From Clostridia bacterium (GTDB lineage: Bacteria > Bacillota > Peptococcia > DRI-13 > SM3-B62): a stretch of DNA of 64,000 nucleotides. The notes beneath the pieces were generated by a model, which ran no database searches, had not been told where the DNA came from, and saw nothing but the letters and a program-made list of their open reading frames with translations. The position numbers and the translations under genes were made by a program. The stretch's first letter is position 1. Each line of letters opens with the position of its first letter. Positions 55,701 through 63,678 of this stretch are shown one piece after another. The stretch is from positions 1 through 64,000 of the forward strand of contig JAHDQS010000045.1 in the NCBI GenBank assembly GCA_018433675.1. The letters run 5' to 3'.

Positions 55701-58700
55701 ACTGGGAGAAATTTGGAGCGAGTACATGATTTGCAATTACCGGGCCAGATTGGTCTGGCTAGGCAGGAGACCGAAAGACGGGAAAATCCAGGCCAAGCTG
55801 GACAGGTTGGCCGTAATAGGCAAAGCTCCGCTCTATCTCGAAGCGGATGCCAGAGATGAAGTCTCTTTGAGGACAGCGTATCTGAAGGTTAAAGAAGAAT
55901 ACGGAGGGGTTAACGGAGTGGTTCATTCCGCGGTGGGCGTACTCGATGAGAGTCTGGCTAAAATGACGGAACAGCGCTTTCGGGATACCCTGGCGGCGAA
56001 GATCGATATCAGTGTGAGGATGGCTCAGGTCTTGGCACAGGAGCCTCTTGATTTCATGCTGTTTTTTTCTTCCTTAGATGCCTTTTCCAAAGACCATGGG
56101 AAGAGCGGATATTCTGCCGGCTGTGTTTTTACGGATATTTTTGCCCACCGGCTTTCCCTAACAGAAAAATATGCGGTTAAGGTGATGAACTGGGGGTATT
56201 GGGAGGGTATTGGCATTGGCAGTGTTGTGCCGGAGGCCTTTAAGAAACGTCTGGCCCAAGCGGGTATCGGTGGTCTCAAACCCTCCGAAGGGATGGAGGC
56301 TTTGGCAAGATTACTGGCGTCACCTATCAGACAAGCCGCCTTCCTGAAAGTGACTAAGCCGTTGAAGCTTTCCGGGATGGTCTCTGCCGAGACGGTGGGG
56401 TTCAATCCCCCGGTTGAGTCCGTAGGGCTCCAAGAGTTGGAGAACCGTCTCAGGGGCAGTGTGCCGGTGCCGGGAGGCAGAAGTATCGGTTCACGGGATG
56501 ATTTACAGGAAACCCTGGCCCGCTGTGCGGCACAACTGCTTGCGGTACAGGTCGAGGAAATCGACGGTGAGGCCGAGGGAGAGGATTACGGCTTTGATCC
56601 TACCAAATGGAGTGAGTTTGCCGGGAAGTTGAATGAACTTTACGGTCTCAAGCTGACACCGGCCGTCTTTGCCGAGCACAGGTCATTGAACTCTTTGGCC
56701 GGGTATTTGGCAGAGACATACGGCACTCATCGGTCGGAAATAGTTTTACAAAGGCAGGAGATGGAGTCGTTGCTCTGTCGCCTGCTTTGGGTGCGCCTGC
56801 AAGAAGCAGGTTTTGCCTGGGAGGGGAAACCCGAGGGTGTCGGCAACCTCAATCCCCCTTATGATAAGTGGATTTCAGAAACTCAGCGGATATTGGCCGG
56901 TTATGGTTACCTAACTCTTAACGAGGACTCCGCTTATGTAGCTGCCGTTGCAGGGGTAGATTCCCAGGAAGCCTGGCGGGAATGGGAAGAAAAGAAGGAA
57001 GCCTGGCTACAGGTACAGGGCATGGAGGCGGCGGTAAAAACAGTAGAGGCCACGCTTTTAGCATTACCGGAGATACTCAGGGGGAAGGTACAGGCTACCG
57101 AGATACTGTTCCCCGATTCTTCCCCGAAGCTTTTGGAAGGCATCTACAAGGGGAATCCCGTCACAGAGTACTTTAACAAGATGGTGGCAGAGTCCGTTGG
57201 TATATATTTTACAGAGAGGCTGAAACGTGACCCGGGGGCAAAGATCAACATTATGGAAGTAGGGGCGGGCACCGGCGGAACCAGCGCCGCTGTCCTGGCA
57301 AGGCTCAATGAATACAAAGGCAGCGTAGGCAAATACTGTTATACCGATATTTCCAAAGCTTTTTTGCTGCACGCCGCCGAAACATACGGTCCGCAAAATC
57401 CCTATTTGTCATACAAGATATTCAACGTGGAAGAAGAGCCTGGCAGACAGGGCATCGGCGTGGGAGAATATGATCTGGTGATAGCGGCCAACGTTCTGCA
57501 TGCCACGAAAAAAGTCCGTCACGTGTTGCGGAATGTGAAGGCTACACTGAAAAAAAACGGACTGCTGATACTAAATGAGATCAACGCCGGTAACCTTTTC
57601 TCCCATTTAACCTTTGGGCTTTTGGAGGGCTGGTGGCTGTCTGAGGATCAGGCCCTGCGTTTGCCCGGCAGTCCTGCTTTGTCAACCGTAAGTTGGGAAC
57701 ATGTCCTGGTGAGCGAGGGCTTTAAGGAGCCGGTGTTTCCCGCCCAAGGGGCCCATGAACTGGGACAGCAAATCATTATTGCCGCCGGTGACGGGATGAT
57801 AAAAGGACAAGCGATTTACGAGATTCCATCTTCAGGGCAGGGAGAGGACCGAAAGAATGAGGTCTCGGACGGGCAGGTTAGCCGGGAACGGGTGAAGGTC
57901 GTTATCAGGACAAGCATAGCTGAGGTACTGAAGATGGAAGAAGGGGAAATCCGGGAAGATACCGGTTTTGCGGAATACGGCGTTGATTCCATTATTGCGG
58001 TGAATCTTGTGGCCTTGCTTAATAAAAGGCTGAACATTGACCTGCCGACAACGGTGCTGTTTGACTATCCCAGCGTGGATAAGCTGAGCAGGCATATTGC
58101 GGAAAAACACAGCAGTGTATTGCCACTGCCCTCGTGGGATGCGCCGGTAGGATCGCTGCAAGAGCAAGTTGAACGACAGGCGGTTGCTGTTTTTGCACCG
58201 GAAAACACCCGTAATCGGCAGGAGGAGATGACAGTTTCGAAGGAGCCTATCGCCATTATCGGGATGAGCGGGCGGTACGCGAAGTCGCCGACATTGCGGG
58301 AATTGTGGAAGCACTTAGCGGAAGGTGCGGATTTGATAGAGGAAGTGAAGCGTTGGGACCTGGCCCACTGTTTGGCGGAGTTTTCACCGGAAACGACCAG
58401 GTATTGCCAGCATGGCAGCTTTTTAGAAAACATTGACTGCTTTGACCCGTTTTTCTTCAATATTTCCGGTTTGGAGGCAACATATATGGATCCGCGGCAG
58501 CGACTCTTTTTGGAAGAGAGCTGGAAAGCTTTGGAGGACGCCGGTTATGCCGGAGACGAGTTGAAGGAACGTTCTTGTGGCATTTATGTGGGCTGCGGGG
58601 AAGGAGATTACCAGCAGTTAGTGGGAAACAATCCGCCGGCTCAGGCCCTGTGGGGTAACGACAGTTCTTTGATACCGGCTCGTATCAGCTACTTTTTGGA

Positions 58701-61700
58701 CATGAAAGGTCCCGCCATGACCATAGGTACGGCCTGCTCCAGTTCATTGGTGGCAATTCATGTAGCCTGCCAAGGTTTGTGGAGCGGAGAAACAGAGATG
58801 GCCCTGGCCGGAGGCGTCTACCTCAACTGTACCCCCGGGATATATCTGCCGGGAAATAAGACGGGGATGCTTTCCGTCAGTGGACGTTGTTACACCTTTG
58901 ATGAACGGGCCGACGGGTTTGTGCCCGGGGAAGGGGTCGGCGCAGTGGTGCTAAAAAGGCTGGCCGAGGCCATCGCAGACGGCGACCATATTTATGGGGT
59001 CATCCGGGGTTCGGGAATCAATCAGGACGGGGCCAGCAACGGAATCACGGCACCCAGTGCCCTGTCCCAGGAACAGTTGGAAACCAGTGTATATGAAGCC
59101 TTTCGAATCGACCCCGCAGAGATTCAAATGGTTGAAGCCCACGGGACGGGTACGATACTGGGAGACCCCTTGGAATTCCAAGCCTTAACCCAGGCCTTTA
59201 AAAGGTATACGGACAAAAGCGGGTATTGTGCCCTAGGTTCCATCAAGTCTAATTTAGGTCATACGGTATATGCCGCCGGGGTCACCGGTCTTATCAAGGT
59301 ACTGCTGGCCTTGCGGCAGGGGAAAATCCCCCCCACCATCAATTACCGGAATATTAATCCCAACATCCGCCTCGAAGACACCCCCTTTTATATCAATACC
59401 ACCTTGCGGGATTGGCAGGTTGAGCCGGGAACAAAACGCCGGGCTGCGGTAAGCTCCTTTGGCTTAAATGGTACCAATGCCCATCTGGTTATCGAAGAAG
59501 CTCCGGTGTTGGCCGAACGGGCTGTGGAGAAACCGGGGTATTTGATTGTTTTATCTGCCCTGACCCTTGAGCAATTAAAGGAACAGGCCAAACAGCTTAG
59601 TGCATACTGTCGGGAGGAACCCTGGGTGGATTGCGGAAATATGAGCTTTACCTTGCTCTGCGGCAGAAAGCACCTTACCTGCCGCTTGGCCTGCGTAGCC
59701 AAAAGCAGAGAGGAGCTTGTGGCAGCTCTGGAAAAGTGGCTGCAAAACGGCAGTTCACCCCAGATCTATCAAAGGGAAATCCAGGAGAAAAACCGTCGCG
59801 AGCAACAAGGCCTAAAACAGTATGGCAATCGCTGTCTTGATAAGTGCCGGGAGGGGGAAGAGGCAGACGAATATTTGGAGAACCTGCAGGTGGTTGCCGA
59901 ACTATATGTCCAAGGATACGGCTTGGATTACCGGAGGCTGTTCCAAAAAGACCGGTATCGCAGGATCTCGCTACCTACATACCCCTTTGCCGGGGAGCGT
60001 TACTGGGTGGAAGAAACCGTTCCTAAAAGGCCCGTCGCCGTTGTAGGAAGAGGTTATGACATACAAACACCGGGACCGCAAAAACCGGAACTTAACAGAA
60101 ACTGGGAGCAGATCGACGGGTTGCTGGTTAGGCTGTTGTGGGTGCAATTGCAAGCCTTGGGACTTTTTACAGAGAAGGAATGTAAACCGGCCGGAGAGAT
60201 GGAGAAAGCGGGACTGAAAAAGGATTACGGCAGGTGGCTGGCGGAAAGTGCCGCGGTTTTGGCGCGTCACGGCTACCTGAAAGTCCGGGGAGATAACTAC
60301 AGGACGGTCAATACCCCACGGGCTGATGCCAAAGAGGCTTGGCGGGAATGGAACGAGAAAAAGACCCTCTGGCTAAAGGAACCTGAGCTAGCCGCGCCGG
60401 TGGCTTTGGTTGAACGGGTTCTCCGGGTCCTGCCGGAAATATTGACGGGGGAAACCGCAGCCACGGATGTTATCTTCCCCGCTTCATCCCTGGGCCTGGT
60501 GGAGGACATTTATAAAAATAATCCCATTGCCGACTATTTTAACGAGATCATGGCTAAAGCCGTGTGGGTTTACGTGGAGGAGTTCGTCAAGAGTCGGCCC
60601 GGGTCGAAAATCAGCATTTTAGAGATCGGAGCGGGAACCGGGGGGACAACCGCCGGGGTGCTCCGCAAGCTGAAACCTTACAGTAAAAGGATACGGGAGT
60701 ACTGCTACACCGATATTTCCCAGGCCTTTCTAACTCATGCCGAGAGAACGTACGGGCCGGAGAATCCTTTTTTGACCTACAAAATTTTCAACGTGGAAAA
60801 GTCGCCGACGGCGCAAGGGATAGCCAAGGAAGAGTACGACCTGGTGATAGCCGCCAACGTCTTGCATGCCACAAGTAATATCAGAAAGACGCTGCGCAAC
60901 ACCAGGGAGACCTTAAAGGAAAATGGAGTGTTGCTGCTCAATGAGATGAACGGCAACAACCTTTTTTATCACCTGACCTTCGGTCTCTTGGCAGGCTGGT
61001 GGTTGTATGAAGATCAGGAATTAAGGATTCCGGGTTGTCCTGCTTTGTCCGGCGAGACCTGGCAGGAGGTTTTGCTGAGTGAAGGCTTCAAACGCGTGGT
61101 GTTTCCGGTCAAGGAGGCCCATGATCTGGGTCAACAAATCATAGCCGCGGAAACCGGAGGCGTGGAAGGGGTACAAGTCGAGAGTTTGACGCCGGGAGAG
61201 TTGGCAGAGAAGGCCAGGGAATATTTCAAGGGACTGATAAGCGGGGTGCTGAAAATACCGGCGAAAAGGATTGATGCGAGGACACCCTTGAGGGATTACG
61301 GCCTTGATTCGATCCTGGTGGGACAGCTTACCGCCGAGTTAAGGGAGGTCTTTGAGAATATTAACACTACCCTGTTCTTTGAATTGCAGACGATAGAGGA
61401 ACTGGTGGGGTATTTTAAAGAAAAGCAGGAGGAAGCCTTGCGCAGGCTGCTGGGAGTGGGAGCAACAGGACAATCCAGAGGGCTAAGCGATATCCTGAGT
61501 GAAACAAAACTCCTGTCTTTTGCGCCCGACGATTATCTGCCTGAAGCGTTGCAAGACAGGGACATTGCGGTGATTGGGATTGCCGGTAGATATCCGGGAG
61601 CACAAGACATCGAGGGGTTTTGGCAAAACCTGCAGGAGGGCAAAGACTGTATCACGGAAATCCCCAGTGACCGCTGGGAGCATAGTCGTATCGGCAAGAG

Positions 61701-63372
61701 CGGCTGTAAATGGGGCGGCTTTTTAGAGGGAGTGGACCAGTTTGCCCCGGAGTTTTTTAATATTTCGCCCCAAGAGGCCAAGATCATGGATCCCCAGGAA
61801 CGGCTGTTTTTAGAAACCGTCTGGGAACTGCTGGAGAACGCAGGATATACCAGGGAGAGCATAGGGAGTTTGTATGAAGGCAGAGTTGGGGTGTATGTCG
61901 GTGCCATGTATCAGCAGTATCATGACGCCGATACCATCATTCCGGAGGGTGTGGGGTTTGCTACCGCTTCTTGCAGTTATGTGGCCAGCCGGGTTTCATA
62001 TTTCTTTGATTTCCGGGGCCCCAGTATGGCGGTGGATACAGCCTGTTCTTCATCTGCCATGGCTGTTCATATGGCTTGTGAGAGCCTGAGGCAGGGGGAG
62101 TGCTCACTGGCTGTAGCAGGAGGAGTGAACCTGACGCTGCGTCCCGAGAAATACCTGGCCCTAAGCAGAGCCAACATTTTGGGCAGCAGCCCGGATTGCC
62201 GGAGCTTTGCCGATTCGGACGGTTATCTTCCTGCGGAGGGAGTGGGTGCTGTGTTGCTGAAACCCCTGGGGGAGGCCCAGAGGGATGGTGACCATATCTG
62301 GGCGGTAATCAAGGCCACCTCTGTGAACAACGGGGGGCGTTCCGGCGGGTATGCCGTTCCAAACCTGCATGCACAGGCGCAGTTGATGACAGAAAACCTT
62401 GCCAAAGCCGGAGTAAAACCGAGCAGTATCAGTTATATCGAAGCCAACGCTAACGGTATGCCCTTAGGAGATGCTCTGGAGATCGCCGCTTTACAGAAGG
62501 TTTTCCGGGATACTGGGAGCGGGGAGAAGTTTTGTGCTCTAGGTTCCGTGAAAACTAATATCGGTCATGCCGAAATTGCTTCCGGGATTTCACAGCTAAC
62601 AAAGGTCATTTTGCAATTACATTACCGGCAATTGGTACCCACCATTAAGGTGGAGACTCTCAATCCCAATATCAACTTGACCGAAACCCCGTTTTATCTC
62701 CAGCGCGAGCTTGTGGCATGGGAGCGCCCGGTTATCGACGGCGGGGGAAAAGAGCAGGAATATCCGCGGCGTGCTACGGTAAGCTCCTTCGGAGGAGGAG
62801 GAACAAACGTGCACCTTATTTTAGAGGAGACCCCTGATACCTATGAACTTCGGGGTGAGAAGGATGAGGAAGAACTGCCGCAAGGCCCATATATCATGGT
62901 GTTCTCGGCAAAAAGCGAGGCGGAACTGGGAAGGCTTATTCGGCGGATGCTGGAGTACATGGAGGAGCAAAAGGGGGTTAGTCTGGCGGAAATCGCCTAT
63001 ACCCTGCAAATCGGTCGGGAGGCAATGAGAAGCCGGATGGCGGTAGTGGTTAAAGGAAAAGAACAGCTGAAAGAACTTTTGGGGGAGTTTTTGAAAGTTT
63101 CCGAAGAGGGCAAGTCTTTAAAGATAAAAGGGTCTCTCTTCAGCGGTTGTGTTTCTGAAGAAACGCCTGATGTATTAAGGGTATTTTCCCAAGAGGCAGG
63201 CGAGAAAGAGTTCAAGAAGCTCCTGCAGGAAAAGAATTACGAGAAAATCGCCGAGTATTGGACCCGAGGGGCCAAGATACCCTGGGAGTTGCTTTCTGAA
63301 GGTCGGAAGGCCGGCAGAGTGCCCTTGCCGACCTACCCCTTCAGTCGGAAGAGATGCTGGAACAAGCCCTAA
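49714..63372 (+). CDS. Hybrid NRPS/trans-AT PKS megasynthase: C-A-T / KS-KR-ACP0-MT-ACP / KS-MT-ACP / KS0
   Basis: 4552 residues. C domain about 50-490 with intact HHIVFDG (175-181). A domain about 520-1000, A3 at 664; the specificity positions read D-I-L-Q-L-G-M-I-W plus the invariant Lys, the glycine code. T domain with GGNS (Ser1049). KS1 about 1130-1560, Cys1305 in NCSSS, His1441 in HGTGT. KR about 1750-2210 with GGAGGLG (1992), Ser2120 and Tyr2133, but YSAGC instead of YxxxN, and an LDE near the B-type LDD place. Carrier domain about 2260-2345 with Pro2296 instead of Ser. MT1 with EVGAGTGGT (2515). ACP Ser2759. KS2, Cys3008, His3143. MT2 with EIGAGTGGT (3637). ACP Ser3866. KS3 from 3950 has Cys4111, but HGTGT reads NANGM (Asn4245). 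The tail ends after the post-KS linker LPTYPF. No DH or AT is inside. Confidence 0.93.
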   Translation: MGGVNMKKTAVGGMTRQELLLAYREGKISAQEVRRALELQKKENLKSSLSEGQKGLWALQKMFPQTSAYNVPCCLQIRGNLDKAVLEKACRYTLETYPVLKSVFREENGGPYRVVQAVPSSFWREEDITKLAEHEVSSYLQKWVQEPFSLEKGPLARFHLLLRGSNEYLLLFVVHHIVFDGFSTAVFLEALLSAYRKLLGGEDPGEDSAFYDYDEYVEWEKEIMASREGERQRLYWKKQLGGKLPVLELPADYARPLTPSYNGQTYSDEMKSELSKRIKELARSQGVNPSVVLLAAFKVLLFRYTGEEDIIVGMPMLGREEERFQKQVGLFINMLALRSRLRAGDSFASLLQTIQETLLNGLEYSSYPFPALLRELDTPRTQAFSPVFQVAFSYQNFLGPASPAKLLEEFADMFALEYIADVRQQGEYELELEVFEREGAFVLNFKYNPDVFKPATITSMSKALQSLLAGMVENTGLSVSEYSMLSKADAKMILQDWNATRTNYPAGSCFYELFEQQAKRTPDALAVVYEEKSLTYRELDRKSTVLALYLQSQGVGLESLVGICVDRSLEMVVGLLGIMKAGGAYVPLEPDYPAERLRYMLQDSKPRLVVTQAEVVSHTAGLLNDDTTVVLLDRDWEEIEKVSRRRKAKSARKVKPLNLAYVMYTSGSTGKPKGVMVTQRGLTNFLCSMGQTPGLTADDVLLAVTTYCFDIAGLELYLPLLKGACCHICSKEKAKDADKLQRKIAEVRPTVMQATPATWSMLFHSGWRNEEGVKILCGGEALPLALKQRFVAAGCQVWNMFGPTETTIWSTVKRITEEGPITIGKPIANTQIYILDKNMNPVPIGVPGELCIAGDGVARGYLNLPELTAEKFVDNPFADGQKLYRTGDLASWLPEGEIEFIGRIDHQVKVRGYRIELGEIEARLNEHPAIRDCVVIVKEDEHNKQLVAYYTGANEESLSRQELRSYLSLSLPEYMVPAHFISLEELPLTPSGKVDRKGLGARRIGTKKKEKVELPQSEIEEKIFKIYREILDSEEIGREEGFFDIGGNSVAAVIVAERINKEFGVEIPVTVLFKYPNISGLSAYLAEIKGEEVAVSEETEEAEETKKMRADMVKIKEPSQDGEYPPYYNESLAVIGISCYFPGAKNHWEYWENLKQGKESVRRFSQEELRGLKLPPEILENPQYVAVQSTIEGKELFDPGFFNISPRDAEVMDPQLRLLLLNSWQAIEDAGYTPRSIPETAVFMAASSNPYQVVMLSGETGEEARVLKEPEEYVSWVMAQGGTIPTMISHKLGLKGPSFFIHSNCSSSLAGLYSAYHSLSSREAKYALVGAATVYPTTSAGYIYRSGMNFSAGGRVRTFDASADGMVAGEGVAVVLLKSALEAIRDGDHIYALLRGISVNNDGADKVGFYAPGITGQTEVVVKALEKTGIDPATVSYVEAHGTGTELGDPIEFTALTEAYRRYTEKRKFCGIGSVKTNIGHLDTAAGLAGCIKVALSLYHNEIPPTINYEKPNPKLNLEQSPFYVAAELHPYPDGFEPVRAALSSLGMGGTNAHALFERYLPATKTENGTPPGEGEGRKHLVPLSARTGEQLLAYAEKILAYLQNKGEKDLPALAYTLQVGREAMENRVLFLVVTDQELEEKLTRFVKGEARIEGCFRGEAKKDDEAVRLFERDQDCRKVIQKWLDQGEWQKLAELWVRGLQLDWSMLYSAGRPQKLSLPTYPFNLKPYHLHNPGKESGGGSSVGYVLPPSPDNSGKAEEFAAKSVMLVPSWEVADAPQEKAWPDGMGRIVVIGDLEREREAFCRLYPQAHFLSVQGDWTTEKLEEVLREDEGEVHLFWLASSASLHLSTADISPVEQQREALLVFRTVKALLKLGYGERTLSWTFITVGTQPITAEKKVNTAYAALHGLVGSLAKEYPHWRIRLADVEEDERGESGHEWPWQEILRLPADPEGNAWVYRRGEWYRQKLSLVEDLPKEHVLYKEKGVYLVIGGAGGLGEIWSEYMICNYRARLVWLGRRPKDGKIQAKLDRLAVIGKAPLYLEADARDEVSLRTAYLKVKEEYGGVNGVVHSAVGVLDESLAKMTEQRFRDTLAAKIDISVRMAQVLAQEPLDFMLFFSSLDAFSKDHGKSGYSAGCVFTDIFAHRLSLTEKYAVKVMNWGYWEGIGIGSVVPEAFKKRLAQAGIGGLKPSEGMEALARLLASPIRQAAFLKVTKPLKLSGMVSAETVGFNPPVESVGLQELENRLRGSVPVPGGRSIGSRDDLQETLARCAAQLLAVQVEEIDGEAEGEDYGFDPTKWSEFAGKLNELYGLKLTPAVFAEHRSLNSLAGYLAETYGTHRSEIVLQRQEMESLLCRLLWVRLQEAGFAWEGKPEGVGNLNPPYDKWISETQRILAGYGYLTLNEDSAYVAAVAGVDSQEAWREWEEKKEAWLQVQGMEAAVKTVEATLLALPEILRGKVQATEILFPDSSPKLLEGIYKGNPVTEYFNKMVAESVGIYFTERLKRDPGAKINIMEVGAGTGGTSAAVLARLNEYKGSVGKYCYTDISKAFLLHAAETYGPQNPYLSYKIFNVEEEPGRQGIGVGEYDLVIAANVLHATKKVRHVLRNVKATLKKNGLLILNEINAGNLFSHLTFGLLEGWWLSEDQALRLPGSPALSTVSWEHVLVSEGFKEPVFPAQGAHELGQQIIIAAGDGMIKGQAIYEIPSSGQGEDRKNEVSDGQVSRERVKVVIRTSIAEVLKMEEGEIREDTGFAEYGVDSIIAVNLVALLNKRLNIDLPTTVLFDYPSVDKLSRHIAEKHSSVLPLPSWDAPVGSLQEQVERQAVAVFAPENTRNRQEEMTVSKEPIAIIGMSGRYAKSPTLRELWKHLAEGADLIEEVKRWDLAHCLAEFSPETTRYCQHGSFLENIDCFDPFFFNISGLEATYMDPRQRLFLEESWKALEDAGYAGDELKERSCGIYVGCGEGDYQQLVGNNPPAQALWGNDSSLIPARISYFLDMKGPAMTIGTACSSSLVAIHVACQGLWSGETEMALAGGVYLNCTPGIYLPGNKTGMLSVSGRCYTFDERADGFVPGEGVGAVVLKRLAEAIADGDHIYGVIRGSGINQDGASNGITAPSALSQEQLETSVYEAFRIDPAEIQMVEAHGTGTILGDPLEFQALTQAFKRYTDKSGYCALGSIKSNLGHTVYAAGVTGLIKVLLALRQGKIPPTINYRNINPNIRLEDTPFYINTTLRDWQVEPGTKRRAAVSSFGLNGTNAHLVIEEAPVLAERAVEKPGYLIVLSALTLEQLKEQAKQLSAYCREEPWVDCGNMSFTLLCGRKHLTCRLACVAKSREELVAALEKWLQNGSSPQIYQREIQEKNRREQQGLKQYGNRCLDKCREGEEADEYLENLQVVAELYVQGYGLDYRRLFQKDRYRRISLPTYPFAGERYWVEETVPKRPVAVVGRGYDIQTPGPQKPELNRNWEQIDGLLVRLLWVQLQALGLFTEKECKPAGEMEKAGLKKDYGRWLAESAAVLARHGYLKVRGDNYRTVNTPRADAKEAWREWNEKKTLWLKEPELAAPVALVERVLRVLPEILTGETAATDVIFPASSLGLVEDIYKNNPIADYFNEIMAKAVWVYVEEFVKSRPGSKISILEIGAGTGGTTAGVLRKLKPYSKRIREYCYTDISQAFLTHAERTYGPENPFLTYKIFNVEKSPTAQGIAKEEYDLVIAANVLHATSNIRKTLRNTRETLKENGVLLLNEMNGNNLFYHLTFGLLAGWWLYEDQELRIPGCPALSGETWQEVLLSEGFKRVVFPVKEAHDLGQQIIAAETGGVEGVQVESLTPGELAEKAREYFKGLISGVLKIPAKRIDARTPLRDYGLDSILVGQLTAELREVFENINTTLFFELQTIEELVGYFKEKQEEALRRLLGVGATGQSRGLSDILSETKLLSFAPDDYLPEALQDRDIAVIGIAGRYPGAQDIEGFWQNLQEGKDCITEIPSDRWEHSRIGKSGCKWGGFLEGVDQFAPEFFNISPQEAKIMDPQERLFLETVWELLENAGYTRESIGSLYEGRVGVYVGAMYQQYHDADTIIPEGVGFATASCSYVASRVSYFFDFRGPSMAVDTACSSSAMAVHMACESLRQGECSLAVAGGVNLTLRPEKYLALSRANILGSSPDCRSFADSDGYLPAEGVGAVLLKPLGEAQRDGDHIWAVIKATSVNNGGRSGGYAVPNLHAQAQLMTENLAKAGVKPSSISYIEANANGMPLGDALEIAALQKVFRDTGSGEKFCALGSVKTNIGHAEIASGISQLTKVILQLHYRQLVPTIKVETLNPNINLTETPFYLQRELVAWERPVIDGGGKEQEYPRRATVSSFGGGGTNVHLILEETPDTYELRGEKDEEELPQGPYIMVFSAKSEAELGRLIRRMLEYMEEQKGVSLAEIAYTLQIGREAMRSRMAVVVKGKEQLKELLGEFLKVSEEGKSLKIKGSLFSGCVSEETPDVLRVFSQEAGEKEFKKLLQEKNYEKIAEYWTRGAKIPWELLSEGRKAGRVPLPTYPFSRKRCWNKP

Positions 63373-63402
63373 ACAAAGACCAAACGAGGAGTGAGCAGGA
63401 TC

Positions 63403-63678
63403 ATGGAAAAGAATAAAATGACAAATGGCGCCATCAAAGAAAAGATCAAGGGATTCCTGAGGGAAGACTTCTTGGTGGAATTCGGCGGCGACATCACCGA
63501 GGACAGCGATCTGTTCAAGTCCGGAGTGATCGATTCTTTCAGGTATATCAAGCTGATAATCTACTTGGAAAAAGAGTTTGGGATCAAATTTTCGGAGGAA
63601 GAGATTTTGGCCAATGTCTTTGTGACTCTCACCAGCATTGCGGACTGCATCACAAAAAAAGTAGGGGTGGAGCGCTGA
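63403..63678 (+). CDS. Discrete acyl carrier protein
   Basis: 91 residues from the ATG at 63403 (GAGGAG upstream). One carrier domain with the phosphopantetheine Ser in SGVIDSFRYIKLIIYLEKEF. It overlaps the next PKS gene by 1 nt (TGATG). Its place after a KS that cannot elongate suggests that it is the carrier of that split module; a role as donor ACP for beta-branching is an alternative, depending on the genes to the right of the window. Confidence 0.9.
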   Translation: MEKNKMTNGAIKEKIKGFLREDFLVEFGGDITEDSDLFKSGVIDSFRYIKLIIYLEKEFGIKFSEEEILANVFVTLTSIADCITKKVGVER

